DNA from: Ilyonectria destructans
Lineage: Eukaryota; Ascomycota; Sordariomycetes; Hypocreales; Nectriaceae
Direction of reading: 5' to 3'
Length of the DNA stretch: 64,000 nucleotides
Assembly (NCBI GenBank): GCA_020740775.1
Contig: JAHEWK010000016.1
Span: 124,001-188,000, forward strand
The position numbers and the translations under genes were made by a program. Within the stretch, counting starts at the first letter, position 1. Each line of letters opens with the position of its first letter. Shown piece after piece: positions 36,118 to 47,985 of the stretch. Under the pieces are notes generated by a model, which saw nothing but the letters and a program-made list of their open reading frames with translations, was not told where the DNA came from and searched no databases.

Positions 36118-37435
36118 TGCATAGAACAGAAGTGAAACAAAGAAGGTATTCTCAGAGATTCATTCCAGAGAGCTGTACAACTCCAGGAAAATTAAACTAC
36201 ATAGTATCTTAAAGAATGCTCTTAAATTTAAATGCCAATTATACCTCAATTCCAACTCAGTAAGGTGTTACCTAGTTGGGTCTTCAAAAGTCGGTGTACA
36301 CCCTGCAATATCGAAGGATAAAGTTAGCCCATTATCATGGATGCACTGCCAATCATCGTCAATTGTTATCAGTAAGCGCCAACGGGTAACGCGGGATCAA
36401 GGAAGGATAAACGGGCGCTTTCGCAATCTTGGACGGAGCCGAGATGTGGATACTTTTAACGTGGCACTGCAGCTTTCAGGTAAGGTTTATGACCCTCCGA
36501 GTCCAACAAGGCAGATCAGCGCTAAAAGAAGTAGAGCTATTGTCTTGCTGGCGTGATTTCCGGCGTTCTGTGGAAAACGGCAAAGGAGCTGTCCATATAC
36601 GTCCCGAGTTTACTGCGAGCGGGTCTGTGAGCGTGAATAAGTAAAGCGAGCGGGTCTAGGGATGGCGGGGGGCTTCCTGCTTCGTGGGTGCGAGGTAAAT
36701 GATGTATTGGGGTCGGCGGCCGATTTGCGCGATTATGGTATATTAAAGCAAAGGTTCCAGCAAAGCCGGCTAGAGTATGCAGGTAGGGTTACTTTGCCGT
36801 GGGGCCGTTCTGTCGTTCGTTACCAACAATCACGAGCTAAAACGCGACATGGGAACCCCACCTGTTGGTGACGGGCTGACGGCTCACCTGGGGTAGCTCA
36901 GGCTCGGCTCCGGTTAAAGCAGCGGCTACTCAGGATGGTGGGCGAGAAAGAAAAAAGCGTGCGTCGATATTCGCATTCTCCCCCGCCCACGCCGACTCTG
37001 ACTGCCACTCCGCCTTCAAAGCGGTCCGCTCACTGGGAGGGTCGGGCCACTCCATCCACCCCTTCCCCTTCAAAGAGACATCGCGTCTCCGAGGGCGCCG
37101 GCGACGTTGCGTCGTTGCGGAGCCATCCTACGAGAATCCAACTTCGCAAGAAGCGACAGGCGGCTGCCTCCATCTGCCACCCAATCCTCCATCTCCTTTG
37201 ACTATAGCTGATGCTGAGGAATCCTCAATCACATTAGCTCCTTTTCCCAGTCTTAATGGTGGAACGCGGCCGCATCGAAGCCATACTATCACAAGGACAC
37301 CACCACATTAAAAGCGAGAGTGCCAGTTCAGACAGTCTTCAAGCACAACAGGCAACGGCAAAACATTACTCACTGTATTCTTCTATTCTATCCTATCCCC
37401 AGTAAATTTATTCATTACTAACATGGTCAGCCTAT
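36118..37435. other. Intergenic region between the two PKS genes
   Basis: This holds the promoter of the smaller PKS (right of 36117) and the 3' flank of the nonaketide synthase. I found no WCGG-N6-TCGG site in either orientation. A 10-nt palindrome GGTGTACACC lies at about 36293-36302. A frame of 88 codons at 36935-37201 (Pro/Ser/Arg-rich) is open from an ATG, but has no recognisable domain and may be chance. Confidence 0.5.
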
Positions 37436-40400
37436 TCAAGCCACAGCCCCCTTTAGAGGCTGATCCAACCGTCCCTCATTAACCTTCAGCGCCGGGTTGC
37501 GGGAGAAGACAGACAGCACGGACAAGTACGCATTGGCAATATACTGGGCATCCTCAGAACTGTACAGCGCGCTTTGGAGCTTGAACGTGATGAGCGGCGT
37601 CTTGCTCGGGTCGTCCGAAATCTCCAGCACGACGTCGTAGGGTGTCCGTTCACGCGACGCCTGCACCTCGGTGATCTTGGCTGCGCCAATGGCACCGCTC
37701 TCCGCCTGTCCCTGTCGGTAATCGAAGACTGCCTGGAACAGGGGTGCCGCCGACTCCGCCTCCGCCTCTGCTCGCGGCTGCGCCGGAGACAGGTTCAGAC
37801 GCTCAAGCAAGACGCTGTACGGCACCTGCGAGTGCTGCAGCGCGGCCCGCATGTGTTCTTTGGTCGCGACGAGCTCGTCTCCGAAGGTGTCACCCGCGGA
37901 GTAGGCCATGCGAAGGGGCAGGAGGTTCGCAAAGTAGCCCATCGTGGCCACGTCCAGCAGGCTGGGCCGGTTGGTGTCGGCGACGCCGACAGCGACGTCG
38001 GCTGTACCGGCCAGTCGGGCAAGGAGCGCATGGAAGGCCGTCAGGTAGAAGTGCAGAGGGCTGGCCTTGTGCTTACGACTGCGCTCCTTGACTCGGATGG
38101 CGATCATGGGGTTCAGCCGGACGTTGACGGTGCGCTGCTCCCAAGAGCCACCTAGAGCGGCAGCGGCGGCCCCGCGAGGCTGGGCTTTGGGCAGGTCCAT
38201 GACGGGCAGGACGACGGCGGGCTGTTTGTGAAGAGACGTCCAGAAAGCAATGTCTTCGTCCATGCGGCCGCTCTCGTAGTCTTGGCGCTGGCGGACGGCG
38301 AAGTCTGGGTACTGTTGCGCCGGGGGTGGGAGCGCGACGCCCGCGTATAACTGCCCAATCTCATTGAAGAGATTCTCGGTTGTTTGCCCGTCTCCGACGA
38401 AGCGGCTATAGCCGAGGACCAGGAGGTGGTTGTTGGGCGACCAGTGGAAGGCGACGAGCTTCATCGTGTCTCCGTCGGCGAGGGCGTAGTTGTGTTGTTC
38501 CAACTGCGAGAAGCCTGCCAGAGCTGCTTCACGGTCTGCAACCGGCACCGCCTGCAATCGGACCAGTGGCGAGGGCGATGACATGACAGCTTGTGCAGCG
38601 CCGTCGTCGGCGTCGTAGAACCTTGTGCGGAAGATGTCGTGTCGGCGCAGCAATGCATTCACCACCGCGGACAGCCGTGTGAAGTCGATGGGACCCTCCA
38701 GAAACATGCCGATGGTGGAGTTGAAGATTGTCGGGTCGTCGGCCTGCTGCTGGAGCGTCCAGGAGTACTCTTGAGAAAGGGACATCTTCTCTTGACGGAG
38801 AAGCACGGGTTCTTTGTTGTCGTCGCCCACATCGTCCGGCTCCGTCAGGGGGGTCCCGGTGCCCGATTCCTCCTCAGCTGAAGTCTCGGACTTGGATCCG
38901 TCACCCGTAGAAGAAAGCTGTCCGGACGCATCGCCATCGCTGCTCAAGCCGCCTTGGACGAGAGGGATAGCCGAAGAGGGCAATCTTTGTGCCGCTTCTT
39001 CGGCCAAGTCCGTGACTGATGCGCCGCCGAGGACCTTGAGCAATGGGAGGTCGAGGTTAAGCTGCTTGGAGAACCTGCAAGTCGGGAACATCAGTCCAAT
39101 CCTGACACAAGCCAAATGATACATGCACGCAAACGCAGAAGAAACTTACCATGTACCGATGGTGACGGCGCCGAGAGAGTCAACGCCCTGGTCTATTAGT
39201 GGACTCGTGATGTCAATGGCGTCTTCTGGAGGAATTTGCAAGGTGCTACGCAGCTTCGTGGAGAGGCCGTCGACAACTATGTCGCGGATCTCATCCAGAG
39301 ATTGAGCCACCATCAATCGGTCCTTGATACTGCCACCTGATGCAGACGCATCATCTGACTTGGAATTTCGGTCCTGAAGCATGTAGTACCCGAACCGCGG
39401 GTCATCGAAGAAGGGGATGCGGTCCCGGTAGACGGGGTCGATGAACGGCACTCCGGTGATGACCTCGACGTCCTGGTCCTTGGGCGCGTTGGGCTGCCCG
39501 GCAACGACCGCCTCGGCAAAGAGCGCGTGCAGCTCGTCCTCGGAAACGGTATCGAACAAGAAACGGACGGCGTCGAATTCCTCCTCGCGGCCGGCGCGGG
39601 TGACGTAGCCGACGCCGTACACAGCGCCGATGTCGATTGTTGATCCCTACATTCACGTTCCGTCAGAATGAAATTCAAGCCAATATGCAGAAGGATTGCA
39701 AACTCACCGACAACCCACGTGCCCGTCGCTGCTGGGCCAGAGCATGCATGTAAGAATTGGCGGCACTGTATGCGCTCTGGCCGGGGTTGCCCAAGACGGC
39801 GACAACGGACGAGAACATCACAAAGAAGTCTAGCGAAGAATCCGCCAGAGCCTCGTTCAGAATGCGCGCACCCGTGACCTTGGGCGCCGCCACCATTTCC
39901 ATCATCTCCAGGTCCATGTTCTTGAACAGGATGTCCTGGAGCACCAGGGGACCGAACGCAACGCCGCCGACGGCAGGCATGCCCGAAGCGCCGATCTTGG
40001 CGAGGCCGGCGTCTACGGACGGCTTGTCCGAGACGTCCATGGGGAGCACTAGCACGTTGCCTCCCATTTCCTCCGTCTCTCTCAGCCACCGCGCGTCGAC
40101 CTGGGGATTGCGGCTGGAGAGAACGACGTGGCGCGCTCCGTGCTCGATCATCCAGCGGGCGAGAGATCGGCCAAGGTCGCCGGCGAGTCCGACAAGGATG
40201 TACGTCTTTGTAGAGGCGAAAAGGTTAACGGAGTCGATGGGCTTGATCCGCGCGCTGAGAGTTCGACTGGCCTGCCAGCTGATCACCGTCGACATGTCCC
40301 AAGAGCCATTGAATGCCGTCAACTGATCCGCCGAGATCACAGACGCAGCAGACGGAGTAGGAACTGCCGCAGTCACCGCTCGTTCAACCAATTGGATCTG

Positions 40401-43400
40401 GTCGTTCGTGTCCGGGCCGGAGACCATTCGTGTGGCGAGATCCTGGGCGAGATGCTCAGTTCGGTGCACCAAGCATGTTGACGGGAGACAAGCAGCGAGG
40501 CGGCGGCCCAAGCCAAAGGGGCTTTGGTCGATGGAAAAGTCGTACAGGACCGAAATGTCAAGGGTAACTGCCTTGGATACGAGGCCGCCATGTGTCTCCT
40601 TTTCGTGCAAGTGTATCCATTGTACCGGATCGGTTTGCGCGGCGGTGGTTTGCGCCGGCTGCACTGAGGCAAACTTGACAACCACACCCGTGCGCGTGGC
40701 TGCTCGGGCGAACGCCTCGATGCAGAACTGAGGCGGCTCCAAGACCAAGACAACCGAACTAGGGGCGGCTTGTGAAACGAGGGTTTGCGCCAGTAGTTCT
40801 GCGGCGATGGGAAGCAGAACACACTGGCTGCTGTGAGCGGAGTCCAAGGCGAATACTCGACTGGCAGGCACCGCAACAGCGGATGAGTTTTCTTGAGAGA
40901 GCGCGATGACGGCCTTGCCAGAAGCAACATCGGTGCCTTGGACGAGATGCAGATATCCAAGGTTGCCGACGCGGATAGACTTGGCGAGAGCGAAGCTGAC
41001 GCAAATCTTGACGAGGGAAGCATCGGCCTCGGTACTGTTGCACTCGAGGTACGCGTCCTTATTTGCCCTGCGCAAGCTCACAGGACAGTCGTTCACGTCG
41101 ACGTCAGCCAGAATGGGCCGTCTCGTCGAGTTGAGCCGGTCGTTTCTCGCCACGTCGTGCTTTAGGCGCGGGACCATCAGGCGGCCCTGTGACAAATAAA
41201 TCTCGGGCTCCTGAGTCCACACCAAGCGGTCCTCCTGCCAGCTAGCCCCGAACTCGAGACGAAGCAGTTGCTCAGCCAGGAGCTCAGTGTGGAGGTTGTC
41301 GAGGCAGTCCACGTCGAGGACCTGAGTAGAGACGTCGGGGTGTTCGATGCGTACCGAGCGAAGAAGACCGATGACCATGGCTTGGTAAGGGTGCTCGACC
41401 CAGGCGTTCTCCGTCACCCAAAGAACATGAGCGGCGTAGTAGAAGATGGATTTGACGGCTTCGAATTTGTCTTCGTCCAGACCGACAAATAGTGCGTCGT
41501 CGAGCTCGGACAGGACAAGGAATGAGGACTTGGTCTCCAGGTCCGTCTCGTGGATGTCTCGTATGTGCTTGACAAGTTTGAATCGGCGGTGAGGCAGCAT
41601 CTTTTGCAGCTCGTCGATGACGGCCTCTGTCCAGGGCGAGTCGCCACCAACAACCACAATCGCAGGGTCCGTGTTCTTTGGCGGCGCAGTCAGCGGATTG
41701 TCCAGCCGTGATACGTGAGTGGTGACGGCGTGCGTGCTGAAGCACGAGTTGGGAAACAGCGCGGCATCACGATCGAGAGTGCGAGAATCGATGCCCGAGA
41801 ATCCAGTCTGCTTGAGAATCTCGTCCCACTTATCGAAGCTCACGAACGGCTCCCAGATGCGGCCCTCGTCCTGGCCTGCCCACCAGTCGGAAAACAGGCC
41901 GAAGATGAAGCCAAGGCGAGAATGCTCGCGGTGCGTGAGCTCCATCACGACGACGTGACCACCAGGCTTGAGGAGCGACCGTACGTTCGTCATAGACTCG
42001 TGGAGACTCGGTGTAGCGTGCAAGATGTTGGAAGCGACGATCAGGTCGTACTGCTGCGGCTTGAAGCCCTGCTCCTCGGGGCTCTGGCGTATATCCAGCG
42101 TGCGGAAGTCCATGCGGTCCTCGTCCTTGGCGAACGCTTCACGCGCCTTGTCGAGGAAGCTCGAGGAGATGTCGGTAAAGGTGTAGTTGTGGAACGCGAG
42201 CTGCGGGATGCCAAGGATGTGTTTGGTTGCGCCACCAGTGCCACCGCCAATCTCGAGAATGTTCATATTTTGGTGGCGATGGGCGATCTGTGACGTGAGG
42301 TCCTGGAAGTAGGAGAGGGACGGGCCGAAACTGCGTGGGTTGGTGTAAAATTCGGTGAGAAGGCCATCGTGGTCCATCAGTTGGAAGGGGTTGCGGGTAC
42401 CGTGGACGATGATGTCGGCGAGGCTCTCGCCAATGCGGTGGATCAAGCGGACGTGTGGGTGATGGGGATACCTAGAAAAGCGATTAGTATTCATACATGA
42501 TGGTAAAAAGGGGTACCACTTCGGGCTCAGGGGTTTCAGGGTTTTGGCATCTGCGGCTCACGTACTTCTCGCACATTTGTGTAATGTCGGCATGAGTGTC
42601 GGCGTCCCAGGACACATCATACCATGCATGGAGGCGTCCCTGCGTCGTCTCTGCCAGGACATGCTCGAACCACTTGATCTGCTGCTGGTGGTACGGCGCG
42701 GCATACTGCTTGTCGTCCTCTGTGAGCTGTTGCAAGAAAGTCCTGATGTAGAAGAAGACAATGCGCTCCATCACAGGCATGACGGCCTTATCCTGCTCCG
42801 TCGCCCAGTAACGCTCGTCATCCAGGAGCTTCTCGGGGAGAAGCGGACCCCAAGTCCATTTAGAGAACATCCGGTGGTCGTCGGCAGCAGACGGGGGTGT
42901 GAAGGGCTTGAAGACAATGCCATCAACCTGGAACAGAGTGGCTCTTTCACCGCCGAGCCTATCGCTAGCTGATACGAAGACTTGGATGTCACCACCAATG
43001 GCGTCGCTGGTGGACGTACGCACTGACGAGTTGAAGCAGACCCTTTCCAGGCTCTGATCGTACAGCGAAGCGCACAGAGAGGGAACGACGGCGACGCGCT
43101 CAATGCTGGTGGGCACATGAAGTGACCTCAGTCGCTTGTCTCCTGGCGAGGAATACGCACCGATGATGGTCTGGAAAGACAAGTCCAGAGTCGCCGGGTG
43201 CAGCACAACAGTACGGTCTCCGTCGAGGCACTTGGGGAAGGCCATGGTGCCGGTTGTCTTTCCGTCGACGCGCTTCATGCTGGTGATGTCGCGGAACTCC
43301 CTGGAGTACTGATAGCCGATGCCTGCGAGCTCCTTGTAGAAGGTGTCGAGGTTGACCTTGTTCATGTGCGGCGGGTCTTCCTGTGCGGGAGGTAGGGCGT

Positions 43401-46400
43401 GTCCAGATGGACTGTCTGGAGCCAAAGTGACGACGATCTGGCCCCTGGCCGAGGAGGAGAGGCTATTTTCCTTGGCTAGACATGACGCCATGTTGAACGC
43501 GAGCACGATGCGACTAGAGTCGGAAGTCTCTGGTGTGACAACGTCTGCCTTAAGAGAGAGCTCGACCGAGCTGTTCTCGTCTTCGAAGGTGATGGCCTTG
43601 TCGATGCTCAACTGTAGAACCTCCAACAGCTGCACTTGGCGACCCGAGGCAACGTGGAGAGCGGCCTCCATGGCCATGATGACGTAGCCCGCGCCAGGGA
43701 AGACAGTCTGTCCCTGCAGCCCGTGGCCTTCAAGCCACTCGATGTCCCGTGGACGGATGGAGTTGTTCCACATCAGCGATGAAGCCGTGCTGTCAGCGGA
43801 CAACTTGCCCAGCAGGAAGTGCGGTCTGTCGCCGTGAAGGAAGGCTTTTGCGCGACGGGATACGGCCCAGTACGAACGTGAGTGGTCCCATGGGTACCGC
43901 GGGAGCTCCTTTGACAGGCATCTGTTCCCCCCTTTTGGCGAGACCTTGGTGATGAAGCCAGCAACGTCGAGGCAGCCGGAGCCGAAACACTCCCAGAGAT
44001 GGCCCAGAGCACCGGCGAAGGCATCGACGTCGTCACCCCCGCGTTGCATGCACCCCGTGTATGTGAGCTTGACGCCTCCGGCCGCTTGCATGGTGGAGAG
44101 AACAGGCCCTTTGAGGGCCGGGTGTGGGCCGACTTCGACAGCGACATCGAGCCGCGCGGCGTTGTCGTCCATGGCGCGCATAAGCGCCTGTGAGAAGAGA
44201 ACCGGCGATGTCAGATTGTCTTTCCAGTAGCCACTGACGACGTCGCCTGCAGCCATGACTCTGCCCTCACGGACGGACGAGTACCAGATGGGAGAAGACG
44301 AAGATGGAACATGCTCGGCAACGACTGAGTAGCCGCACGCTTCCATGGCCTGAGTATATTGCAGGGCGCAAGGTAGCATGTGGTGTGAGTGGTAGGCTTT
44401 ATCCACCTTCAGCAGACGCGCAAACTTGGACTCGTCCTCGAGGACCTCCCGCATCTCGTGGACGGCGTCCTCGTCACCCGAGAGCGTTACACTATCCGGA
44501 GAGTTACTCGCCGCGACGCATATGCGCCCCTGGAACGCCTCGAGGGCACACAGCTCCAGGGCGTCCGTGAACGGAGTACCCGCGGCGAGCATGGCACCCT
44601 TGGCACCCGTGGGCGAGGCGGCGTACTTGGTCGTTACAACGCCGCGCAGGTGTGCGATGCGTATCGCCTGGGCAGGAGTGATGAAGCCTGCGGCGTACGC
44701 GCACGCGATCTCGCCGGAGCTGTGGCCCACGACAGCCGTGAAGTTGACACCGGCGGCAGCGAGAAGGCGGACAAGCATGATCTGCACTGCGGTACACAGC
44801 GGTTGCGAGAAGGCCGCGTTCATGACGTTGGAGTCTGCCGCTTCGCGCATCATCTCGTCATACAAAGTCCAGCTTGGCCTGTACTCCTGCGGAAGAGTTC
44901 GCAACGACTCATCCAATTCCTCGAGGATAGCCCTGGCGAAGGGGATCGCGGACACCAGCTTCTTGCCCATGGAGGGCCACTGTGCTCCCTGGCCGGTAAA
45001 GATGCCAAGGATTCCGGGGTTGCTCTTGAGATCCGAGGCCGTCACCGGCAGACCTTCTTTGGCGTCAATACTGGCGATTTCCCTATCGAGGGCGGCGCAC
45101 GCAGCCTCTGGAGTCTGGACGCCGACAATGGAGCGGCGCACGTTGAGGACGGAGCGGTTCTGTAGCTGGGTCCATGCCACGTCCTGCATTTGGGCACCTG
45201 GATTGGTCTTGAGGAATCGGACGAAGCCTTCCATGACAGCCTTCAACGACCGCTCCGACTTGGCTGAGAGTACAAGCGGAATGGCGCATGCTGCTTCGGA
45301 CTCAGAGGAGTCCACTTGGTCCGCCTGGAGCGCGCGGACTGAATCATCTGGCGGCAAGTAGTTCTCGATAATGGCGTGAGCATTTGTGCCACCAAAGCCT
45401 GAAGCGTCCCATCGCCGTTAGCTATACCCATATGATGATGCCCTTTGGGTCTTCGTCTTTCCTCGACAGGAAGCTGGAAATGGTACATACCGAATGAGTT
45501 GACGCTTGCTCGTCTTGACTGGCCCGAGGCTAGAGCAGGCCATGGTTGTGCCTCCTTGAGGATGCGTAAGTTCTGGTAGTAGGGCGCAACGCGGGGGCTG
45601 AGGTTTTCGAAAAGCAGATTGGGGGGGACGATGCCGTGCTGGACAGCCAGGGACGCTTTCATCAGGCCTGCGATGCCGGCTGTTCCTTCGGTGTGCCCAA
45701 TGACAGTCTTGACGCTGCCGACGTACAGCGGATCTTCGTCGGTTGTGCGCTGCCTGTGGCCAAAGAAGGCCGTGGAGATGGCTTCAGCTTCCTGGGGGTC
45801 GCCAGCCGGGGTTCCAGTTCCTACAAAAATACGAAGTCGTCACATCAGTAAAGAGATCCCCTAGTTCTGCATTGCATGTCTAGTAGACGGCAGTTCTGCA
45901 ATGGCGGTTCTGGGAGAAATGAATCCTTACCATGTGCTTCGAAAAATTGACAGCGATCGGCGGGCTTCTCGAGATCAAGCCCAGCCCTCCTGTACGTATC
46001 TCGAATAAGTGTTGCCTGCGCCGTGTTGTTTGGCATCGTGATACCCGGGGTGCGGCCGTCTTGGTTGACGCCTGTCTCGCGAATGATGCATTCAATCTCA
46101 TCACCGTCCGCGAGCGCCTGGCTCAGAGTCTTGAGTACAACGCATGCGACACCTTCCTATTGAAACAAAACAAATCGCAAAGAGTCAGCGTCGAGTTGCT
46201 ATCTATAGTTCCAGGTGTTCGATAAGTCTGCCTGAATAGGCTAGAGGGAAGAGAAACATGTTAGTGGACTCACTCCTCGGGCATAGCCATCGGCTGCTGC
46301 ATCCCACATTCGGGACCGGCCGGTTGGCGAAAGCATGTTCAACTTGCTCTCCAGGACAAAAGGCACTGAAAGATTGAGGTTAGTCAGACGTTTCAGCCCT

Positions 46401-47198
46401 CAGGTCATACATATGGATGCCATGGCATATAGACTGTATTGGTAGACGTACTGGGGTCGAGGATCAAATTGGCGCCAGCCGCCACGGCGATTTTACTGCA
46501 ACCGCTTCGTAACTGCTGCACGGCCAGGTGCACAGCAACCAGCGATGACGAACAGGCTGTGTCCAAGGTCATCTGGATAAGCAGCCAGAGTCAGTATCAT
46601 TGCTTTGCGGAGTGGGTATCAATGGTATCAATGGTATCAAATAACACAGAGGGCAGGGGGGGAACATCTTTCGGCTTACACTTGGGCCATGCCAGTCAAA
46701 AAAGTACGACACACGATTCGAAGCAATGCACAACGAAATACCAGTGGCCGTATGCGTTGGGATGTTGCTCAAGTCGCGGGTAATGTTGGTCTCAAAGTCA
46801 TGCGTCATGACGCCGACGTACACGGCCGTCGAACTGCCCGCGAGGTCCTCTACCTTCAACCCCGCTGACGCGACGCCTTCGTATACGGTTTCTAGCAGCA
46901 GCCGTTGCTGCGGGTCGATGGCCTCGGCCTCGTGCGGCTGGATATTAAAGAAGGAGGCGTCGAAAGCGTGCGTGTTGGCGGACAGGGTGTACGCATGCAT
47001 GGCATTGGTGCGCCCCTGTTGCGTCCCATCCGGGTTGTAGAAGGATTCGATGTTGAAGCGCTCTTTTGGGATCGGGCGCTGGAGATCAGTCGGCGCCTTG
47101 AGTTCGTCCCATAGCTTGGATGGCGTGTCGATACCGCCAGGGAAGCGGCACCCGGAGCCAATGACGGCGACAGGCTCATTTGGAGCAAGTGAAGCCAT
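37436..47198 (-). CDS. lovB-like: Statin nonaketide synthase (LovB/MlcA/MokA type HR-PKS)
   Basis: Nine exons: 47198-46680, 46572-46452, 46365-46274, 46156-45931, 45820-45491, 45398-42566, 42471-39708, 39646-39150 and 39074-37436. They give 3006 aa (LovB is about 3038). Domains: KS (DTACSSS, Cys about 180; EAHGTGT; GHTEGT), AT (GHSSGE, about 650), DH ([11 protein letters not shown], about 980), C-MT ([12 protein letters not shown], about 1450; ASNILHATP), an ER-like region without a nucleotide motif, KR ([19 protein letters not shown]), ACP ([10 protein letters not shown], about 2455) and a C-terminal NRPS-like condensation domain (about 2560-3006). This is the LovB architecture, which makes dihydromonacolin L with a trans-acting LovC. 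Oddity: the condensation HHxxxDG motif reads SRFVGDG. It is transcribed divergently from the P450 across a shared promoter holding two MlcR-type sites. The ATG is chosen by alignment to the LovB start (MA..PNEP). Confidence 0.95.
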
Positions 47199-47416
47199 GG
47201 CTAGGGAAGGGGACACAACAGTAGAGAACAATAAGAGTTCGTGAAACCGAGATCCGGAGGCGTTGGGTGGAACGGTCAGCGATGTTTCTAGAGCTCTAGG
47301 TTGTTGGATCAAAAGCGAGAGTGTCATTCATCTCAGCAAAGTTTCGATGAAAAGTGCTGTCGCTTGTTATGTATCTCACGAAGATTATATCAGCCGGAGG
47401 AACGGTCACTACTAGA

Positions 47417-47430
47417 CCGACTGACGCCGA
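47417..47430 (-). promoter_or_regulatory. MlcR-type activator site (TCGG-N6-TCGG)
   Basis: On the plus strand the site reads CCGACTGACGCCGA, i.e. TCGG-N6-TCGG on the minus strand. It is an exact match to the published consensus for Penicillium citrinum MlcR (WCGG-N6-TCGG). It lies 219 bp upstream of the nonaketide synthase ATG. A matching LovE/MlcR-type regulator is encoded at 57656-59119. Confidence 0.6.
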
Positions 47431-47759
47431 AATGAATACATCGTTGTGTCGTTCGGCTGGATATTGAAACAGGTCCCCTGGAATCATCCATCCATAAGGA
47501 CTGTACGCTCCGGCTAAGGAGTCGGCAATTCGGTGTTAGTCCAAATCATTCGCCCAGGTAGCCATCAGAAGAGTACCTATTTGGTCTCACTGAGAATCAA
47601 GCCCATGTCAACTAGAGCCGATCGCCGTGCAGCCCGATCTCAATCCCGTCCGGACATGAGTCCATGTCGGGAAAGTTGCCGGTGCGGGGCCAAGCCCACT
47701 ACGTTCGGGGTGCCGTATACACGTTCGCATGCATAAGAATCGCCGTAGGTCTGCAGCAT

Positions 47760-47773
47760 TCGGCGTGTTTCGG
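47760..47773 (+). promoter_or_regulatory. MlcR-type activator site (TCGG-N6-TCGG)
   Basis: The sequence TCGGCGTGTTTCGG is an exact match to WCGG-N6-TCGG, 213 bp upstream of the P450 ATG and in that gene's orientation. With the site at 47417 it places one site roughly 215 bp from each of the two divergent start codons. A TATA-like GATATAAGT lies near 47875-47885. Confidence 0.6.
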
Positions 47774-47985
47774 CGTTAACCACATGCTGCAATGTTCAAA
47801 GTGCGGCATGGACGTCTCCATGAGATAGTCACTAAGCACATGTCCGGAACTCGTACGATGAAGTGAACATCCCACGATATAAGTGGTGATTGATCATTCC
47901 CAAATTCGACCATCTTGGCATATTTGGAGAAATACCCTTGATACTAGAAATCTTTGTCTCCCGAAGGACTCTCATTCGGGTAACC

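Noticed and set aside
36935..37201. Small 88-codon gene between the PKSs
   Set aside because: Pro/Ser/Arg-rich with no domain, no supporting context; kept only as a note in the intergenic entry.
39313..45361. Several long frames on the opposite strand and in other frames over the nonaketide synthase
   Set aside because: Shadow frames of a GC-rich coding region; the true frame carries all domain motifs.
47890..47985. Upstream start for the P450
   Set aside because: Adds 32 residues ahead of the membrane anchor that do not resemble P450 N-termini; the ATG at 47986 gives a family-like length.
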